The notes below the pieces were generated by a model. The model saw only the letters and a program-made list of their open reading frames with translations, searched no databases and was not told the DNA's origin. Source: Bacillus infantis NRRL B-14911 (lineage in GTDB: Bacteria > Bacillota > Bacilli > Bacillales > Cytobacillaceae). Taken from it: a DNA stretch of 64,000 nucleotides. The translations under genes were made by a program, and so were the position numbers. Numbering within the stretch: position 1 is the first letter of the stretch; the number at the start of each line of letters is the position of its first letter. Where the stretch lies: positions 3,496,501 to 3,560,500 of the forward strand of contig NC_022524.1 of the NCBI RefSeq assembly GCF_000473245.1. The letters run 5' to 3'. Positions 43,634 to 52,491 of the stretch are shown here, piece after piece.

Positions 43634-43670
43634 CAAAAAAACCGCCATTTGATTAGAAATCAAACAGCGG
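43634..43670 (-). terminator. Intrinsic terminator of tRNA-Arg
   Basis: ACCGC.GTTTGAT and ATTTGA.GGCGGT type arms (43641-43654 with 43657-43670) are followed on the minus strand by seven T. Confidence 0.85.
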
Positions 43671-43691
43671 TAATATAGGTGTATGTAGTAA

Positions 43692-43768
<77 letters not shown>

Positions 43769-43800
43769 ATTTTTTATTAGTTATCGCGAGGACATTTTTT

Positions 43801-43829
43801 ATTATAGTAGACAAATAAATGAAAGTCAA
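43801..43829 (-). promoter_or_regulatory. Promoter of tRNA-Arg
   Basis: TTGACT (43824-43829), a 17-bp spacer and consensus TATAAT (43801-43806). The short leader has a 14-bp direct repeat, AATAAAAAATGTCC, whose second copy runs into the tRNA 5' end. Confidence 0.8.
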
Positions 43830-43887
43830 CAACTTCTCAGGAAAAATATAATAAACCTGGCATCTTTTTTTCCGGCCATATAAATCT

Positions 43888-43925
43888 GTTTATTGCAAGA
43901 GGGGTTCCCCCCTCATGCAATAAAC
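43888..43925 (-). terminator. Stable hairpin after ysnB, probable terminator
   Basis: GTTTATTGCA / TGCAATAAAC outer arms and GAGGGG / CCCCTC inner arms make a strong stem right after the ysnB stop. The following sequence is only moderately T-rich (ATTTATATGG). Confidence 0.6.
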
Positions 43926-43929
43926 GGAT

Positions 43930-44454
43930 TCATGCCCTTTCCGGAATCTGAAAAGTCTGTGACAGCTTTTCAAGCTTTCCGGTTTCAAAGTCATATATAT
44001 CCACACGGATTTCCCTCTCTGCCGTTTCCAGCAGAAGATAGGTCCTCTCATAGCGCCCTCTCGGCAGCCTCAAGCTTCCCGGGTTCAAAAACAGCCTGCC
44101 ATCAATCATTTCTGCCCCAAGCTCGTGCGAATGTCCGAAGCAGATGATATCTGCTCCTTCCTCCTCGCCTTTATATTTCAGCTTCATAAGGCTGCTCTTC
44201 ACTCCGTAGAGATGCCCATGGGTAACTAAAATCGTCAAACCTCCAAGGTTTTTGACAAGCTGGTCAGGATAAGCATCATCATAATCGCAATTTCCCCTTA
44301 CTCCAGCAAAACCCGACATAGAAGGATGTCCGGCAGGCAGCTCGGAATCCCCGCAGTGGATCATGAAATCTGCTTCTTTCCCATGCCTCTCAGCGAGCTG
44401 CGCCAGCTCCTCCTCAAGCCCGTGGCTGTCACTTACAATTAATATTCTAGCCAT
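43930..44454 (-). CDS. ysnB: YfcE/MJ0936-family metallophosphoesterase
   Basis: A calcineurin-like phosphodiesterase of 174 residues. Metal ligands are visible in VSDSHG, HCGDSE, GNCD, VTHGHLYGVK and GHSHE, with NPGS at the end of the fold. The ATG at 44454 (MARILIVSDSHG) overlaps the end of rdgB by 8 bp, with AAGGGGA upstream. The physiological substrate is unknown; the family hydrolyses phosphodiesters in vitro. Confidence 0.92.
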   Translation of the reverse strand: MARILIVSDSHGLEEELAQLAERHGKEADFMIHCGDSELPAGHPSMSGFAGVRGNCDYDDAYPDQLVKNLGGLTILVTHGHLYGVKSSLMKLKYKGEEEGADIICFGHSHELGAEMIDGRLFLNPGSLRLPRGRYERTYLLLETAEREIRVDIYDFETGKLEKLSQTFQIPERA

Positions 44455-45061
44455 TGGCACCGTCCCCTTTAAAAAGGGCTCCCAGACTGTTTTCCAGCTT
44501 TTCAAGGGCCTTGGCCCTGTGGCTGATCTGGCTTTTCTCTTCAGGGGGGAGTTCTGCCATGCTTTTATTTTTTTCAGTCACAAAGAAGATCGGATCATAC
44601 CCAAATCCATGGCTGCCCCTTTTATCAGTCAGGATCCTGCCCTCACACGCTCCGGAGACTGTGTAAGCTTCCTTGCCTGGCACCGAAACAGCCAAGGCAC
44701 AATAAAATCTGGCTGTCCTTTTTTCTTCCGGCACACCTTCTAGCTCTGCGAGCACCTTTTGCATATTTGCTTCATCACTTTTCGCTTCGCCGGCATACCT
44801 TGCGGAGTAGATGCCTGGACGGCCCTCAAGGGCATCGATCATAAGGCCGGAATCATCGGCAATGACGATTTTTCCAAAAGCTTTAGAGACAGCCTCTGCT
44901 TTTAGGACTGCATTTTCCTCAAACGTGCTTCCAGTCTCTTCAATATCCTCAAATTCAGGAAAGTCGAGAAGGGTTTTCACTTCATAGCCCAGCGGCTTGA
45001 ACATCCTGCTGAATTCTTTCGCTTTCCCTGTATTTTTCGTTGCAATAATAACTTCCTGCAC
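44447..45061 (-). CDS. rdgB: dITP/XTP pyrophosphatase (RdgB/HAM1)
   Basis: Removes non-canonical purine NTPs. Motifs seen: ATKNTGKAKEF near the N-terminus, the catalytic region ADDSGL, and SHGFGYDPIFFV with ISHRAKAL. The start is set at GTG 45061 (protein VQEVIIATKN) because AGGGAG stands nine bases upstream; the ATG at 45070 directly abuts that ribosome site. 204 residues. It sits between rph and ysnB, as in B. subtilis. Confidence 0.95.
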   Translation of the reverse strand: MQEVIIATKNTGKAKEFSRMFKPLGYEVKTLLDFPEFEDIEETGSTFEENAVLKAEAVSKAFGKIVIADDSGLMIDALEGRPGIYSARYAGEAKSDEANMQKVLAELEGVPEEKRTARFYCALAVSVPGKEAYTVSGACEGRILTDKRGSHGFGYDPIFFVTEKNKSMAELPPEEKSQISHRAKALEKLENSLGALFKGDGANG

Positions 45062-45080
45062 AGTTTTCATCTCCCTGGAT

Positions 45081-45824
45081 TTACTTCCCGATCTGCGAGC
45101 TGATTTTTTCGCCGAGCACTTGCTTTTGAATATCAAACAGCCTGCCTACGCCTTCTTCCGCCGCTTTTAACAGCTCCGTCAGCTGGCTCGCTGAGAATGT
45201 TGCTTCTTCTCCTGTACCCTGAAGCTCCACAAATTCGCCATTGCCTGTCATGACCACATTCATGTCGACTTCCGCCTTGGAATCTTCAGCATAATTCAGG
45301 TCAAGGACTACCTGTTTGTTTTCAAGGATTCCCACACTTGTAGCTGCAAGAAATTGCGTAATCGGGAATTTTGACAATTTTTTATTGCTATACAGCTTTT
45401 CGACAGCAATTGCCATTGCGACAAATGCGCCTGTGATGGAAGCTGTCCTTGTCCCGCCATCGGCTTGGATAACATCGCAATCCAGCCAGATTGTTCTTTC
45501 ACCAAGTGCCTCAAGGTCCACGACTGCCCTTAATGCCCGTCCGATCAAGCGCTGTATTTCCATTGTGCGCCCGGTGATTTTCCCCTTTGCGGCTTCACGG
45601 ATATTCCTTTGCTCTGTTGCCCGGGGCAGCATACTGTATTCAGCCGTAATCCACCCTTTTCCTTCCCCTCTCATAAATGGGGGCACCCGCTCATCTATGC
45701 TGGCTGTGCAAATCACCTTTGTATTGCCCACACTGATCAGCACAGAACCTTCAGGATGCATTAAATAATTCGTTTCAATATGTATCGGTCTTAACTGCAG
45801 CTGTTCACGCCCGTCTTTCCGCAT
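45081..45824 (-). CDS. rph: Ribonuclease PH
   Basis: A phosphorolytic 3'-5' exoribonuclease that trims tRNA 3' ends. Typical segments are [33 protein letters not shown], the R-rich [20 protein letters not shown], and [19 protein letters not shown]-type phosphate site. The ATG at 45824 (MRKDGREQ) has AAGGAGGA seven bases upstream; two codons earlier another ATG overlaps it. 247 residues. Confidence 0.97.
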   Translation of the reverse strand: MRKDGREQLQLRPIHIETNYLMHPEGSVLISVGNTKVICTASIDERVPPFMRGEGKGWITAEYSMLPRATEQRNIREAAKGKITGRTMEIQRLIGRALRAVVDLEALGERTIWLDCDVIQADGGTRTASITGAFVAMAIAVEKLYSNKKLSKFPITQFLAATSVGILENKQVVLDLNYAEDSKAEVDMNVVMTGNGEFVELQGTGEEATFSASQLTELLKAAEEGVGRLFDIQKQVLGEKISSQIGK

Positions 45825-45939
45825 GTTCATTCCTCCTTCGAACCTGTTCCGGCATGTATCCGGAATCCAATAAAGAAGAGGCGGCAAATAATTGCCTACC
45901 TCTATCCTTGTCATTATATAGTATATCAAAAAAGTTTTT

Positions 45940-47025
45940 TTAAAAACTACCTGTATTCACATTTTCAGGCCGTGTAACCGGTTCTGTCAGCTTTTCGCCA
46001 TTTTCATCTACCAGCTCTGCCTTTCCATTTACAGTGACTGCTACACTTTCAATGCCCTTTTGTTCAGTCAGGGACAGTACTAATGAATTAAGCAGGTGCT
46101 GGGAAATGATTTTTTCTTCAAAGCTGCCATAAACGGATTCATTGAAATCCAATGTTGCCAGACCGTTTTCGATCTTAGGGTCGCCGAGCAGCTCAACCTC
46201 CGGCATAAAGTCTGTAAACAAATTGGATGTGAAGCTAGGGCCTTTGACAAGCTCCTTCACTACCGCTTCAACCTGATTGTCTTCCTGTGCGCTGATGCGC
46301 TTTGTCACAGGAACATAATAGTAGGCGCCTTCTTCACCGCCCAGATAATAAACCGTCAGGGATTTTGTATTAGAAATATCCACTGCATCGGACGTGTCCA
46401 TATTGATGCCCTTTGACCTGGACAGGGTTTCGCTGATCGGCGTCCCGTTTACAGGCATTTCTGTCAGAGCATGGCCATTCATCTGGAGCTTTACTTTCTC
46501 GATCGAATCGAATTGTGTGAGGGTCCAGGTAATAGATTCAAGAATTTTTTCTTCATCCTCGGCCTGATAGTCCCCGAACTCTTTCGAGAAATCAACGGTA
46601 GCCACCTTATCCTTCACGTTTACGCTTATTTTCGTATCTGCAGGAAGGACGGCCCTGAAGTCATTCGGCAGCATATCGGTAACTGGCCCGTTCTGCATGA
46701 GATACTCCAGCGCCTGTGTAGCAACAGACTCTGTTTTCGGCAGAGTTAGCGTCTGCGGAACTACATAGCCATTTTTATCAACCAGATATAATTCGGTCTG
46801 GACAGAACCCTCCACCTCTCCCTCTTCACCTGACTGCTCTGCCTCAGTTCCAGCTGTTTCCTCAACAGATGTTTCCTCAACAGCTGTTTCATCCTCTGTA
46901 TAGCTGACCTCTTTCGGAGGATCGATCTTTTCTTTTTCCCCGATCCCGAACAGCCCGCATCCGGATAAAAGCACAGAAGAAGCCAGTACGGCTGAAACCA
47001 TTGTTGTCTTTTTATTTATAGACAT
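45940..47025 (-). CDS. gerM: Germination/sporulation lipoprotein GerM
   Basis: A lipoprotein (lipobox LSGC, residues 20-23) with a Glu/Thr-rich acidic linker (about residues 40-75) followed by two GerMN domains (about 95-205 and 240-345). In B. subtilis GerM acts in the engulfment-stage channel complex and in spore cortex formation. 361 residues. It is transcribed before rph-rdgB-ysnB, with 115 bp between gerM and rph. Confidence 0.95.
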   Translation of the reverse strand: MSINKKTTMVSAVLASSVLLSGCGLFGIGEKEKIDPPKEVSYTEDETAVEETSVEETAGTEAEQSGEEGEVEGSVQTELYLVDKNGYVVPQTLTLPKTESVATQALEYLMQNGPVTDMLPNDFRAVLPADTKISVNVKDKVATVDFSKEFGDYQAEDEEKILESITWTLTQFDSIEKVKLQMNGHALTEMPVNGTPISETLSRSKGINMDTSDAVDISNTKSLTVYYLGGEEGAYYYVPVTKRISAQEDNQVEAVVKELVKGPSFTSNLFTDFMPEVELLGDPKIENGLATLDFNESVYGSFEEKIISQHLLNSLVLSLTEQKGIESVAVTVNGKAELVDENGEKLTEPVTRPENVNTGSF

Positions 47026-47113
47026 ATTGAATCCCTCCCAGAACAGTTTGTACTACATATATACGAGCCTTCCGGAAAAATAGACCCGTGAGAGAAAAAA
47101 AAATAGGACAACT

Positions 47114-47239
47114 GAAATGTGGAGGGCGCTTGCTTAGCCCCGACAAGCATAAGCCACTTAGGAATAAAAGGCGTTCTTTGCCTTTAATTTCTAAGTGGCT
47201 TATGACTCGAGGGGCTAGCGCCCGGAACTGGACAAAACT
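47114..47239. repeat. Structured intergenic repeat, copy D (126 bp)
   Basis: Opens with GAAATGTGGAG and closes with ACTGGACAA. The inner 25-bp stem is 47148-47172 with 47180-47204 around loop GTTCTTT, with a single A.A mismatch (position 19) and one G.T pair. The outer stem GGGCGCT (47124-47130) / AGCGCCC (47217-47223) is perfect, as is TAGCCCC / GGGGCTA. Confidence 0.9.
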
Positions 47240-47424
47240 GAAATGTGGAGGCGGCTGTTCAGATTAGAGGAACGCAGGGCTAAAACCGCCACGTCCTGTG
47301 GCAACGCCTGCATGAACCGCGTCCTGCGGGCCCAGCATAAGCCGCTCCAGGATAAAAGGCGTTCTTTGCCTTTAATCCTGGAGCGGCTTATGACTCGAGC
47401 ACCTAGGAGCCGGAGCTGGACAAC
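47240..47424. repeat. Structured intergenic repeat, copy E (185 bp, enlarged)
   Basis: The same ends and inner 25-bp stem as copy D, with different stem bases, loop GTTCTTT and the same A.A mismatch. About 60 extra bases on the left carry two small hairpins with GTCCT loops: GCCAC/GTGGC (47288-47302) and CCGC/GCGG (47317-47329). Confidence 0.85.
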
Positions 47425-47484
47425 GAAATGTGGAGGGCGCTTGTTCTATTAAGGAACGCGACTAGGAACTCCAAATCCAGCGCC
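47425..47484. repeat. Degenerate copy F of the structured repeat
   Basis: GAAATGTGGAGGGCGCTTG repeats the left end of copy D. GGCGCT (47436-47441) can pair with AGCGCC (47479-47484), but the central hairpin is missing. Confidence 0.6.
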
Positions 47485-47513
47485 ATGCACAGGCGCCGCT
47501 TTCTGCCCAATCC

Positions 47514-47545
47514 AAAAAAGCAGACCTGTAAAGGCCTGCTTGTTT
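47514..47545 (-). terminator. Intrinsic terminator of recQ
   Basis: AAGCAG.CC and GG.CTGCTT arms around TGTAAA are followed by T6 on the minus strand. Confidence 0.85.
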
Positions 47546-47553
47546 TACCATAT

Positions 47554-49707
47554 TCATGATGTGACGGCTGCTTCATTTTTAATCAGTACTGCTTTGATTG
47601 TAAAATAGTCGATTTCATCCCCGAGGAGCTCTTTAATGGGCTTAAGCTTTGTATCTCCGCTTTCCACGGCTGCCGACATGATCTTCTGCTCTGTTTCCTC
47701 ATCAAACAGCTCAGACCAGTTGAAAGGATTCCCTTCAGTCACTGCCCGGAGGACATGGTTCTGGACGGTCACTAAAGAAAAGCCGCGCTGCTTGGCAATC
47801 TCTTTTATGCCCATCCCCTCCATATAGTGCTTGTAGGAAACCATATAGCTTGGCTCCTCATCAACCTTGAGCCTGTCCGCCTGTTTTTCCTCTTTCGGGG
47901 GGAGGGCAGACGGCGGTTCAATATTGTTTTCCTGCATATATAATTTGATTTCCTCAGCGAACATGCTGCCGTATTTATCATACTTCATCTGCCCGACGCC
48001 TTTGATCTGCAGCATAGACTCTCCATCAGCCGGGTAATACTTGCTCATTTCGCGCAATGTGCTATCAGGGAAAACAACATATGGCGGGATTTTCCCCTGT
48101 TCAGCCACCTGCTTCCGCAATGCACGCAGCCGTTCAAACAGGTCATGATCCCCTTCAGCTTCGGGCTTCTGTTCGATTGCCTTTGTTTTGCGCATCATGA
48201 TCGTTTCCTGTCCCTTAAGAACCCCTTGGACCCTTGATGTCAGCATGATCACCGGATACTTCCCGTCTGTCAGGCTGAGGAAGCCTTCAGCAAGCAGATA
48301 GTTAATAACAGCAGCAATTTCTTTTTCTGCACGATTTCGCATCAATCCATAGGTAGACAACTCATTGAATTTCATATCACGGATTCTTTTATTATTGGAA
48401 CCTTTCAGCACCTGCGCTGTCAGACTCACGCCAAAGCGCTCACCCATGCGCTTTATACATGAGAAAATCATCTGTGCTTCAAGCGTAATATCAATCTTCT
48501 CTCTGTCATCCATGCAATTGCTGCATTTTCCGCAGCGGCTTTCATCGCTTCCATGGTCGAAGTACTCAATGATGTAGGATTGAAGGCATTGCTCTGTATG
48601 GCAATAGTTCACCATCCGGTTCAGCTTGCTGAATTCAAGCTCCCTGTTCCGGCTGTCCAGGCCGGTTTCCTCGATCAGGAACTTCTGCAGCTGGATATCC
48701 TGCTGGGCAAAAAGAAGGATGCATTCACTCTCCTCCCCGTCACGCCCGGCCCTGCCGGCTTCCTGATAATAGGCCTCAATATTCTTCGGCAGGCTGTAAT
48801 GGATAACAAACCGGACATTTGATTTATCAATCCCCATGCCAAACGCATTGGTGGCCACCATGATGTCTGTCTGGTCATGGACGAAATCATTCTGGGCTGT
48901 TTTCCTGTCTTCCTCATTCATGCCGGCATGGTAGCGTGAAGCCGGGATGTTTTTCCCCTGCAAAAATTGCTGCAGCTGATCGGTTTCCTTGCGGCTCGAG
49001 GTGTAAATAATACCCGGCTGTCCTTGATGCTTACGGATATAACTTGCAATGAATTCTCTCTTGTTGACGCCTTTGGCCACTTTAAAAGCAAGGTTTTCCC
49101 TCGCGAACCCGGTAATGAAAATATCTTCGTCCCTGATCTGCAGCAGCCCGCAGATATCATTGGCCACATCCTCTGTCGCAGTTGCGGTGAGCCCGACAAG
49201 GATCGGCCTGCCGTTCAACTGCCCGAGCGCAGGAATAATGGAGCGGTAGCTCGGCCTGAAATCGTGGCCCCATTGGGAGATACAATGTGCTTCATCGAAT
49301 ACAATCATCGAAATATCGATGGAATTCAGCAGATGGATGAATCCAGTGGAATCAAAACGCTCCGGCGCAGCATAAACCAGCTTATACTCTCCATTCCGGA
49401 TCCCTGAGGTCCTTTCCATCAGCTCCTGCTGAGTGAGGCTGCTGTTTATGAAAGTGGCGGACACGCCTGCTGCAAGCAATGCGTCTACTTGGTCCTTCAT
49501 TAAAGAAATGAGCGGGGAAATGACGATGGCGGTGCCAGGCATCGCGAGTGCGGGAATTTGAAATGAGAGGGATTTTCCTCCTCCTGTCGGGAGGATGCCA
49601 AGAGTATGGCGGCCATTCATGACATTCTGAATGATTTCTTTTTGGCCATTACGGAAGGTGGAATAGCCGAAATATTGCTTAAGCAGCTTTTCCGCTTGTT
49701 CTATCAA
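47554..49707 (-). CDS. recQ: ATP-dependent DNA helicase RecQ with C-terminal HTH
   Basis: A 3'-5' superfamily 2 DNA helicase. Walker A is LPTGGGKS, the DExH box is [15 protein letters not shown], motif VI is [10 protein letters not shown], and the RQC zinc cysteines are CHTEQC... and RCGKCSNC. An HRDC domain (about residues 515-595) and a C-terminal helix-turn-helix ([19 protein letters not shown]) follow, making it longer than B. subtilis RecQ. TTG at 49707 is favoured (AAAGG eight bases upstream); ATG at 49713 is the alternative. It is inserted between gerM and racE, flanked by non-coding repeats. Confidence 0.95.
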   Translation of the reverse strand: MIEQAEKLLKQYFGYSTFRNGQKEIIQNVMNGRHTLGILPTGGGKSLSFQIPALAMPGTAIVISPLISLMKDQVDALLAAGVSATFINSSLTQQELMERTSGIRNGEYKLVYAAPERFDSTGFIHLLNSIDISMIVFDEAHCISQWGHDFRPSYRSIIPALGQLNGRPILVGLTATATEDVANDICGLLQIRDEDIFITGFARENLAFKVAKGVNKREFIASYIRKHQGQPGIIYTSSRKETDQLQQFLQGKNIPASRYHAGMNEEDRKTAQNDFVHDQTDIMVATNAFGMGIDKSNVRFVIHYSLPKNIEAYYQEAGRAGRDGEESECILLFAQQDIQLQKFLIEETGLDSRNRELEFSKLNRMVNYCHTEQCLQSYIIEYFDHGSDESRCGKCSNCMDDREKIDITLEAQMIFSCIKRMGERFGVSLTAQVLKGSNNKRIRDMKFNELSTYGLMRNRAEKEIAAVINYLLAEGFLSLTDGKYPVIMLTSRVQGVLKGQETIMMRKTKAIEQKPEAEGDHDLFERLRALRKQVAEQGKIPPYVVFPDSTLREMSKYYPADGESMLQIKGVGQMKYDKYGSMFAEEIKLYMQENNIEPPSALPPKEEKQADRLKVDEEPSYMVSYKHYMEGMGIKEIAKQRGFSLVTVQNHVLRAVTEGNPFNWSELFDEETEQKIMSAAVESGDTKLKPIKELLGDEIDYFTIKAVLIKNEAAVTS

Positions 49708-49739
49708 TATCATCACCTTTTTCTTTTAGAGATACTAGA

Positions 49740-49867
49740 ATTGTACCATTTTCGGAAGCCTTATGCCTTTATTTCTGCTATTAACTTTTGGCATTGTTAA
49801 ACATTGCTGTTGATTTTGGGCTCATTTCAGCTGTTCTGAAATGAGCCCAAAATCAACAAGGTACAAT
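49740..49867. repeat. 128-bp element with terminal and internal inverted repeats
   Basis: ATTGTACC (49740-49747) and GGTACAAT (49860-49867) bound the segment. Inside is a perfect 23-bp inverted repeat (49808-49830 with 49836-49858) and a 5-nt loop. No T-run follows on either strand, so it is not an ordinary terminator. It may be a miniature mobile element remnant. Confidence 0.55.
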
Positions 49868-49898
49868 AACACAGCCTGACTTTTTAAAAAATCGAACA

Positions 49899-49922
49899 GC
49901 AAAAGCCCCCAATAAGGAGGCT
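49899..49922 (-). terminator. Probable terminator of ysmB-racE
   Basis: AGCCCCC and GGAGGCT pair with one mismatch, followed by TTTTG on the minus strand right after the racE stop. Confidence 0.6.
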
Positions 49923-50721
49923 ATCCTTCCAGCTTTATTTTTTCAATATGGTCAATCGGCCTTTGCAGCCATTGGCCCGCAATCTTCGTAAAAATGCTTA
50001 TGGATCCTGTCGCAAAATATTTATGGACAGGCTCGTCCGCACTTTGATTGAGCAATCCCCGGTAGTCCAGTATGGTGCTGACTTCCCTTGCGGTCTCTTC
50101 ACCTGAGCTGATCACTTTCACACCCGGCCCCATGATATTTTTAATCAAGGGTTCAAGCAGCGGGTAGTGCGTACACCCAAGGATCAGTGTATCAAGATCC
50201 TTGTTCCTTAAAGGCTTCAAGGTTTCAGCAACAATTTTCTTGGCTACAGCACTCCCATATTCCCCGCTTTCCACAAGCGGGACAAATTTCGGGCAGGCCA
50301 AAGGTTTCACACATACCTTCCGGTTGATTTGCTTAAGGGCCTTTTCATAGGCTTTGCTGTTGACCGTGCCGATCGTGCCGATGATTCCGATCTTATTGCT
50401 TTTGGATACCTTTAAAGCCGCCCTTGCCCCGGGATAGATGACCCCAAGGACAGGAATGGGGAGCTTTTCCTGTATTTCCTCAAGCACGACCGCAGTTGCC
50501 GTATTACAGGCAATCACAAGCATTTTGATATCCTGAGTCAATAAAAACTCAGTCATCTGCCATGTAAACCGCCTTACTTCTTCAGCCGTCCTCGGCCCGT
50601 AGGGGCACCGGGCAGTATCTCCCAAATAAACGATATTCTCATTCGGCAGCTGCCTCATGACTTCTTTTGCCACTGTCAAACCGCCGACCCCTGAATCAAT
50701 GATCCCAATTGGTTGCTTCAA
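49921..50721 (-). CDS. racE: Glutamate racemase
   Basis: Makes D-glutamate for peptidoglycan (and poly-gamma-glutamate where present). The two catalytic cysteines lie in IACNTATA and [10 protein letters not shown], and the N-terminal [10 protein letters not shown] and [10 protein letters not shown] segments bind substrate. 266 residues. It follows ysmB by 10 bp. Confidence 0.97.
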   Translation of the reverse strand: MKQPIGIIDSGVGGLTVAKEVMRQLPNENIVYLGDTARCPYGPRTAEEVRRFTWQMTEFLLTQDIKMLVIACNTATAVVLEEIQEKLPIPVLGVIYPGARAALKVSKSNKIGIIGTIGTVNSKAYEKALKQINRKVCVKPLACPKFVPLVESGEYGSAVAKKIVAETLKPLRNKDLDTLILGCTHYPLLEPLIKNIMGPGVKVISSGEETAREVSTILDYRGLLNQSADEPVHKYFATGSISIFTKIAGQWLQRPIDHIEKIKLEG

Positions 50722-50731
50722 ACATACCGCC

Positions 50732-51193
50732 TCATTTTTCGCGCATATCTTGGTGTAGTTGCGTTAAGTTGTTCTTCAGTACGGTTACTTCATCCTTGGA
50801 GAAATTCTTGAGAACCTCGCGCAAGTAGATCTGCCTCTTCACGATAACCTCTTCGATGATCCGCTCTCCCTCCGGCAGCAGATGGATGCGGACGACCCGC
50901 CTGTCATTCGGGTCCTTCACTCTCTGGACGAGCTCGTTTTTTTCCATTCTGTCCACAAGGTCTGTCGTTGTACTGAAGGCTAAATACATTTTATTAGAAA
51001 GCTCGCCGATTGTCATGTCCCCTTCCTCGTGCAGCCACTGCAGGGCAACAAACTGTGGGGGCGTAATTGTATAATTGCTTAATATTTCCCGGCCTTTTTG
51101 CTTAATGATGCCGGATATGTAGCGAAGGTCTTTCTCAATATCTGCAACAATATCAATCGTTTCTTTTATGTCTTTATTATTTCCATGCGTCAT
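50732..51193 (-). CDS. ysmB: MarR-family transcriptional regulator YsmB
   Basis: 153 residues with the winged helix-turn-helix of MarR proteins ([30 protein letters not shown]) and the wing [16 protein letters not shown]. The ATG at 51193 (MTHGNNKDI) has GGAG nine bases upstream. It lies directly before racE on the same strand, as in B. subtilis. The effector and targets are unknown. Confidence 0.9.
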   Translation of the reverse strand: MTHGNNKDIKETIDIVADIEKDLRYISGIIKQKGREILSNYTITPPQFVALQWLHEEGDMTIGELSNKMYLAFSTTTDLVDRMEKNELVQRVKDPNDRRVVRIHLLPEGERIIEEVIVKRQIYLREVLKNFSKDEVTVLKNNLTQLHQDMREK

Positions 51194-51384
51194 CCCATAC
51201 AACTCCCATTTAAGCAATTCCAGTCTTTATGCAGGCGGAAAGATTGCAGTTCTTTGCTTTATTGTCTACTTTTTTCATCCAATTTTCAAGATGGAAATCC
51301 AGGCAATGCAAAAAATGCGTCAATTCTGCAGACTGCACGTCCTGCCGGCAGGCTCTCCCCTGCAAAAATGCCCTATAAAATATG

Positions 51385-51415
51385 ATAACCGGCAACCTTA
51401 TCCAAGATTGCCGGC
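51385..51415 (-). terminator. Hairpin after gerE, probable terminator
   Basis: CCGGCAACCTT and AAGATTGCCGG form a stem close to the gerE stop. The following minus-strand sequence is T-rich but interrupted. Confidence 0.6.
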
Positions 51416-51420
51416 CATAA

Positions 51421-51645
51421 TCAAAGTTCTAGCTCTCCCATTCGAAGGAGCTCTACAACGGCTTGAGAACGCCCCTTAACGCCAAGCTTTTGCATAGCAT
51501 TTGAAATATGGTTGCGAACCGTCTTTTCGCTAATAAATAGTTCACCAGCGATTTCTTTCGTTGTCTTGTCTTGAACTAATAGCTCGAATACTTCTCTTTC
51601 ACGTTTGGTGAGTAACGGCTTGTGAGTATATTCGTTCTCCTTCAA
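51421..51645 (-). CDS. gerE: Late sporulation transcription factor GerE
   Basis: A 74-residue LuxR-type helix-turn-helix protein that adjusts sigK-dependent coat gene expression in the mother cell. The sequence [20 protein letters not shown] through the recognition helix ([17 protein letters not shown]) is almost identical to B. subtilis GerE. The start is TTG, with AAGGAGGG nine bases upstream. A perfect sigK-type promoter lies upstream. Confidence 0.97.
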   Translation of the reverse strand: MKENEYTHKPLLTKREREVFELLVQDKTTKEIAGELFISEKTVRNHISNAMQKLGVKGRSQAVVELLRMGELEL

Positions 51646-51709
51646 GTATTGTAACCCTCCTTGCCTTCGCCAGCTATGAACCGCGGGATGGGTATATATT
51701 TAGTCACCA

Positions 51710-51737
51710 TATCATATGTAATCTGTACTGGCGGAGT
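51710..51737 (-). promoter_or_regulatory. sigK-type promoter of gerE
   Basis: AC (51736-51737), exactly 17 bp, then CATATGATA (51710-51718), which fits the sigK consensus AC-N17-CATANNNTA. It lies about 65 bp before gerE. Confidence 0.75.
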
Positions 51738-51871
51738 GACTGCATTTACTGGAAGGAGAGATTATTTTTTCTAAAAGGGCCATTGCCTGGTTTAGTTGGG
51801 GGTCCGCGCCATACAGCCACATGATTTATGATTCATGCTCCATACACCTGCTCCCCCAATTATATGCAGCT

Positions 51872-51902
51872 GCAGGAGCAGGTGTGAAAGAACTGCTCCT
51901 GC
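51872..51902 (-). other. Hairpin after ysmA
   Basis: GCAGGAGCA (51872-51880) and TGCTCCTGC (51894-51902) pair perfectly. No T-run follows, so termination efficiency is doubtful. Confidence 0.45.
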
Positions 51903-51905
51903 GGC

Positions 51906-52370
51906 TTAAGCGTGGATGGTTTTTCCGGCTGTAAGAAGATTCCTCATTCCCTCGGTCCAGGGTACGCCTTTTCCTGTTTTCCTGGAAATTTGCACGATTG
52001 TCCCCCTGCCCGCAAAGCAGACTGCTCCATCTTTCCGTTTTGCCATATAATGAAGATCTGCTGAAGACCGCCCAATGCTTTCTGCTTTTACATGGATGCT
52101 GAGGCTTTCATCGAAAAATACCTGCTTCAGGAAATCGCACTGCAGATCGGCTACAACAGGAATCGTTTCGTTCCCAGGCTTCACCCATTCCTGCATGAAG
52201 CCGATGCTCTTGAAAAACTCTATTCTTGCTTCCTCAAAATATGTGAAGGGAACTGTGTTATTCAAATGGCCAAACATATCTGTTTCTGAAAACCGGACCT
52301 TGACAGGATGGGAAAACACAAAGCTTTCCTCCCAAGCCGCAAAGTCATCAACATAATTCATTTTACTCAT
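51906..52370 (-). CDS. ysmA: Hotdog-fold acyl-CoA thioesterase-like protein YsmA
   Basis: 154 residues of the 4HBT/YbgC thioesterase type. The active-site region VRFSETDMFGHLNNTVPFTYFEEARIEF has the family Asp (D in TDMFGHLNN). The ATG at 52370 (MSKMNYVDD) has GGAGG six bases upstream. It is likely a hydrolase of acyl-CoA thioesters; the substrate is unknown. A palindromic operator-like site overlaps the start of the transcript. Confidence 0.88.
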   Translation of the reverse strand: MSKMNYVDDFAAWEESFVFSHPVKVRFSETDMFGHLNNTVPFTYFEEARIEFFKSIGFMQEWVKPGNETIPVVADLQCDFLKQVFFDESLSIHVKAESIGRSSADLHYMAKRKDGAVCFAGRGTIVQISRKTGKGVPWTEGMRNLLTAGKTIHA

Positions 52371-52386
52371 GACGCGCCTCCAATAA

Positions 52387-52400
52387 TGAATGAACATTCA
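52387..52400. promoter_or_regulatory. Palindromic operator-like site upstream of ysmA
   Basis: TGAATGAACATTCA is a perfect 14-bp palindrome just downstream of a TATAAT (52416-52421 on the minus strand), where a repressor would block transcription. Half-sites resemble those of TetR-type FadR operators but with a shorter spacer. Confidence 0.4.
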
Positions 52401-52454
52401 GTCGTTTTATATTATTATAATTTCTTTCACCGGATTTGGAAACATCAAATGCAC

Positions 52455-52483
52455 AAAAACCCCCTTTCAGCCTGAAAGGGGGT
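52455..52483 (-). terminator. Intrinsic terminator of the sdhCAB operon
   Basis: ACCCCCTTTCA (52459-52469) and TGAAAGGGGGT (52473-52483) pair perfectly, followed by T-rich sequence on the minus strand. Confidence 0.92.
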
Positions 52484-52491
52484 CTGTTCTA

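Noticed and set aside
43540-43640. Short minus-strand open frame in the tRNA-Arg/ilvE gap
   Set aside because: About 55 codons, no ribosome site, repeats run through it and it ends in the tandem repeat; more likely non-coding.
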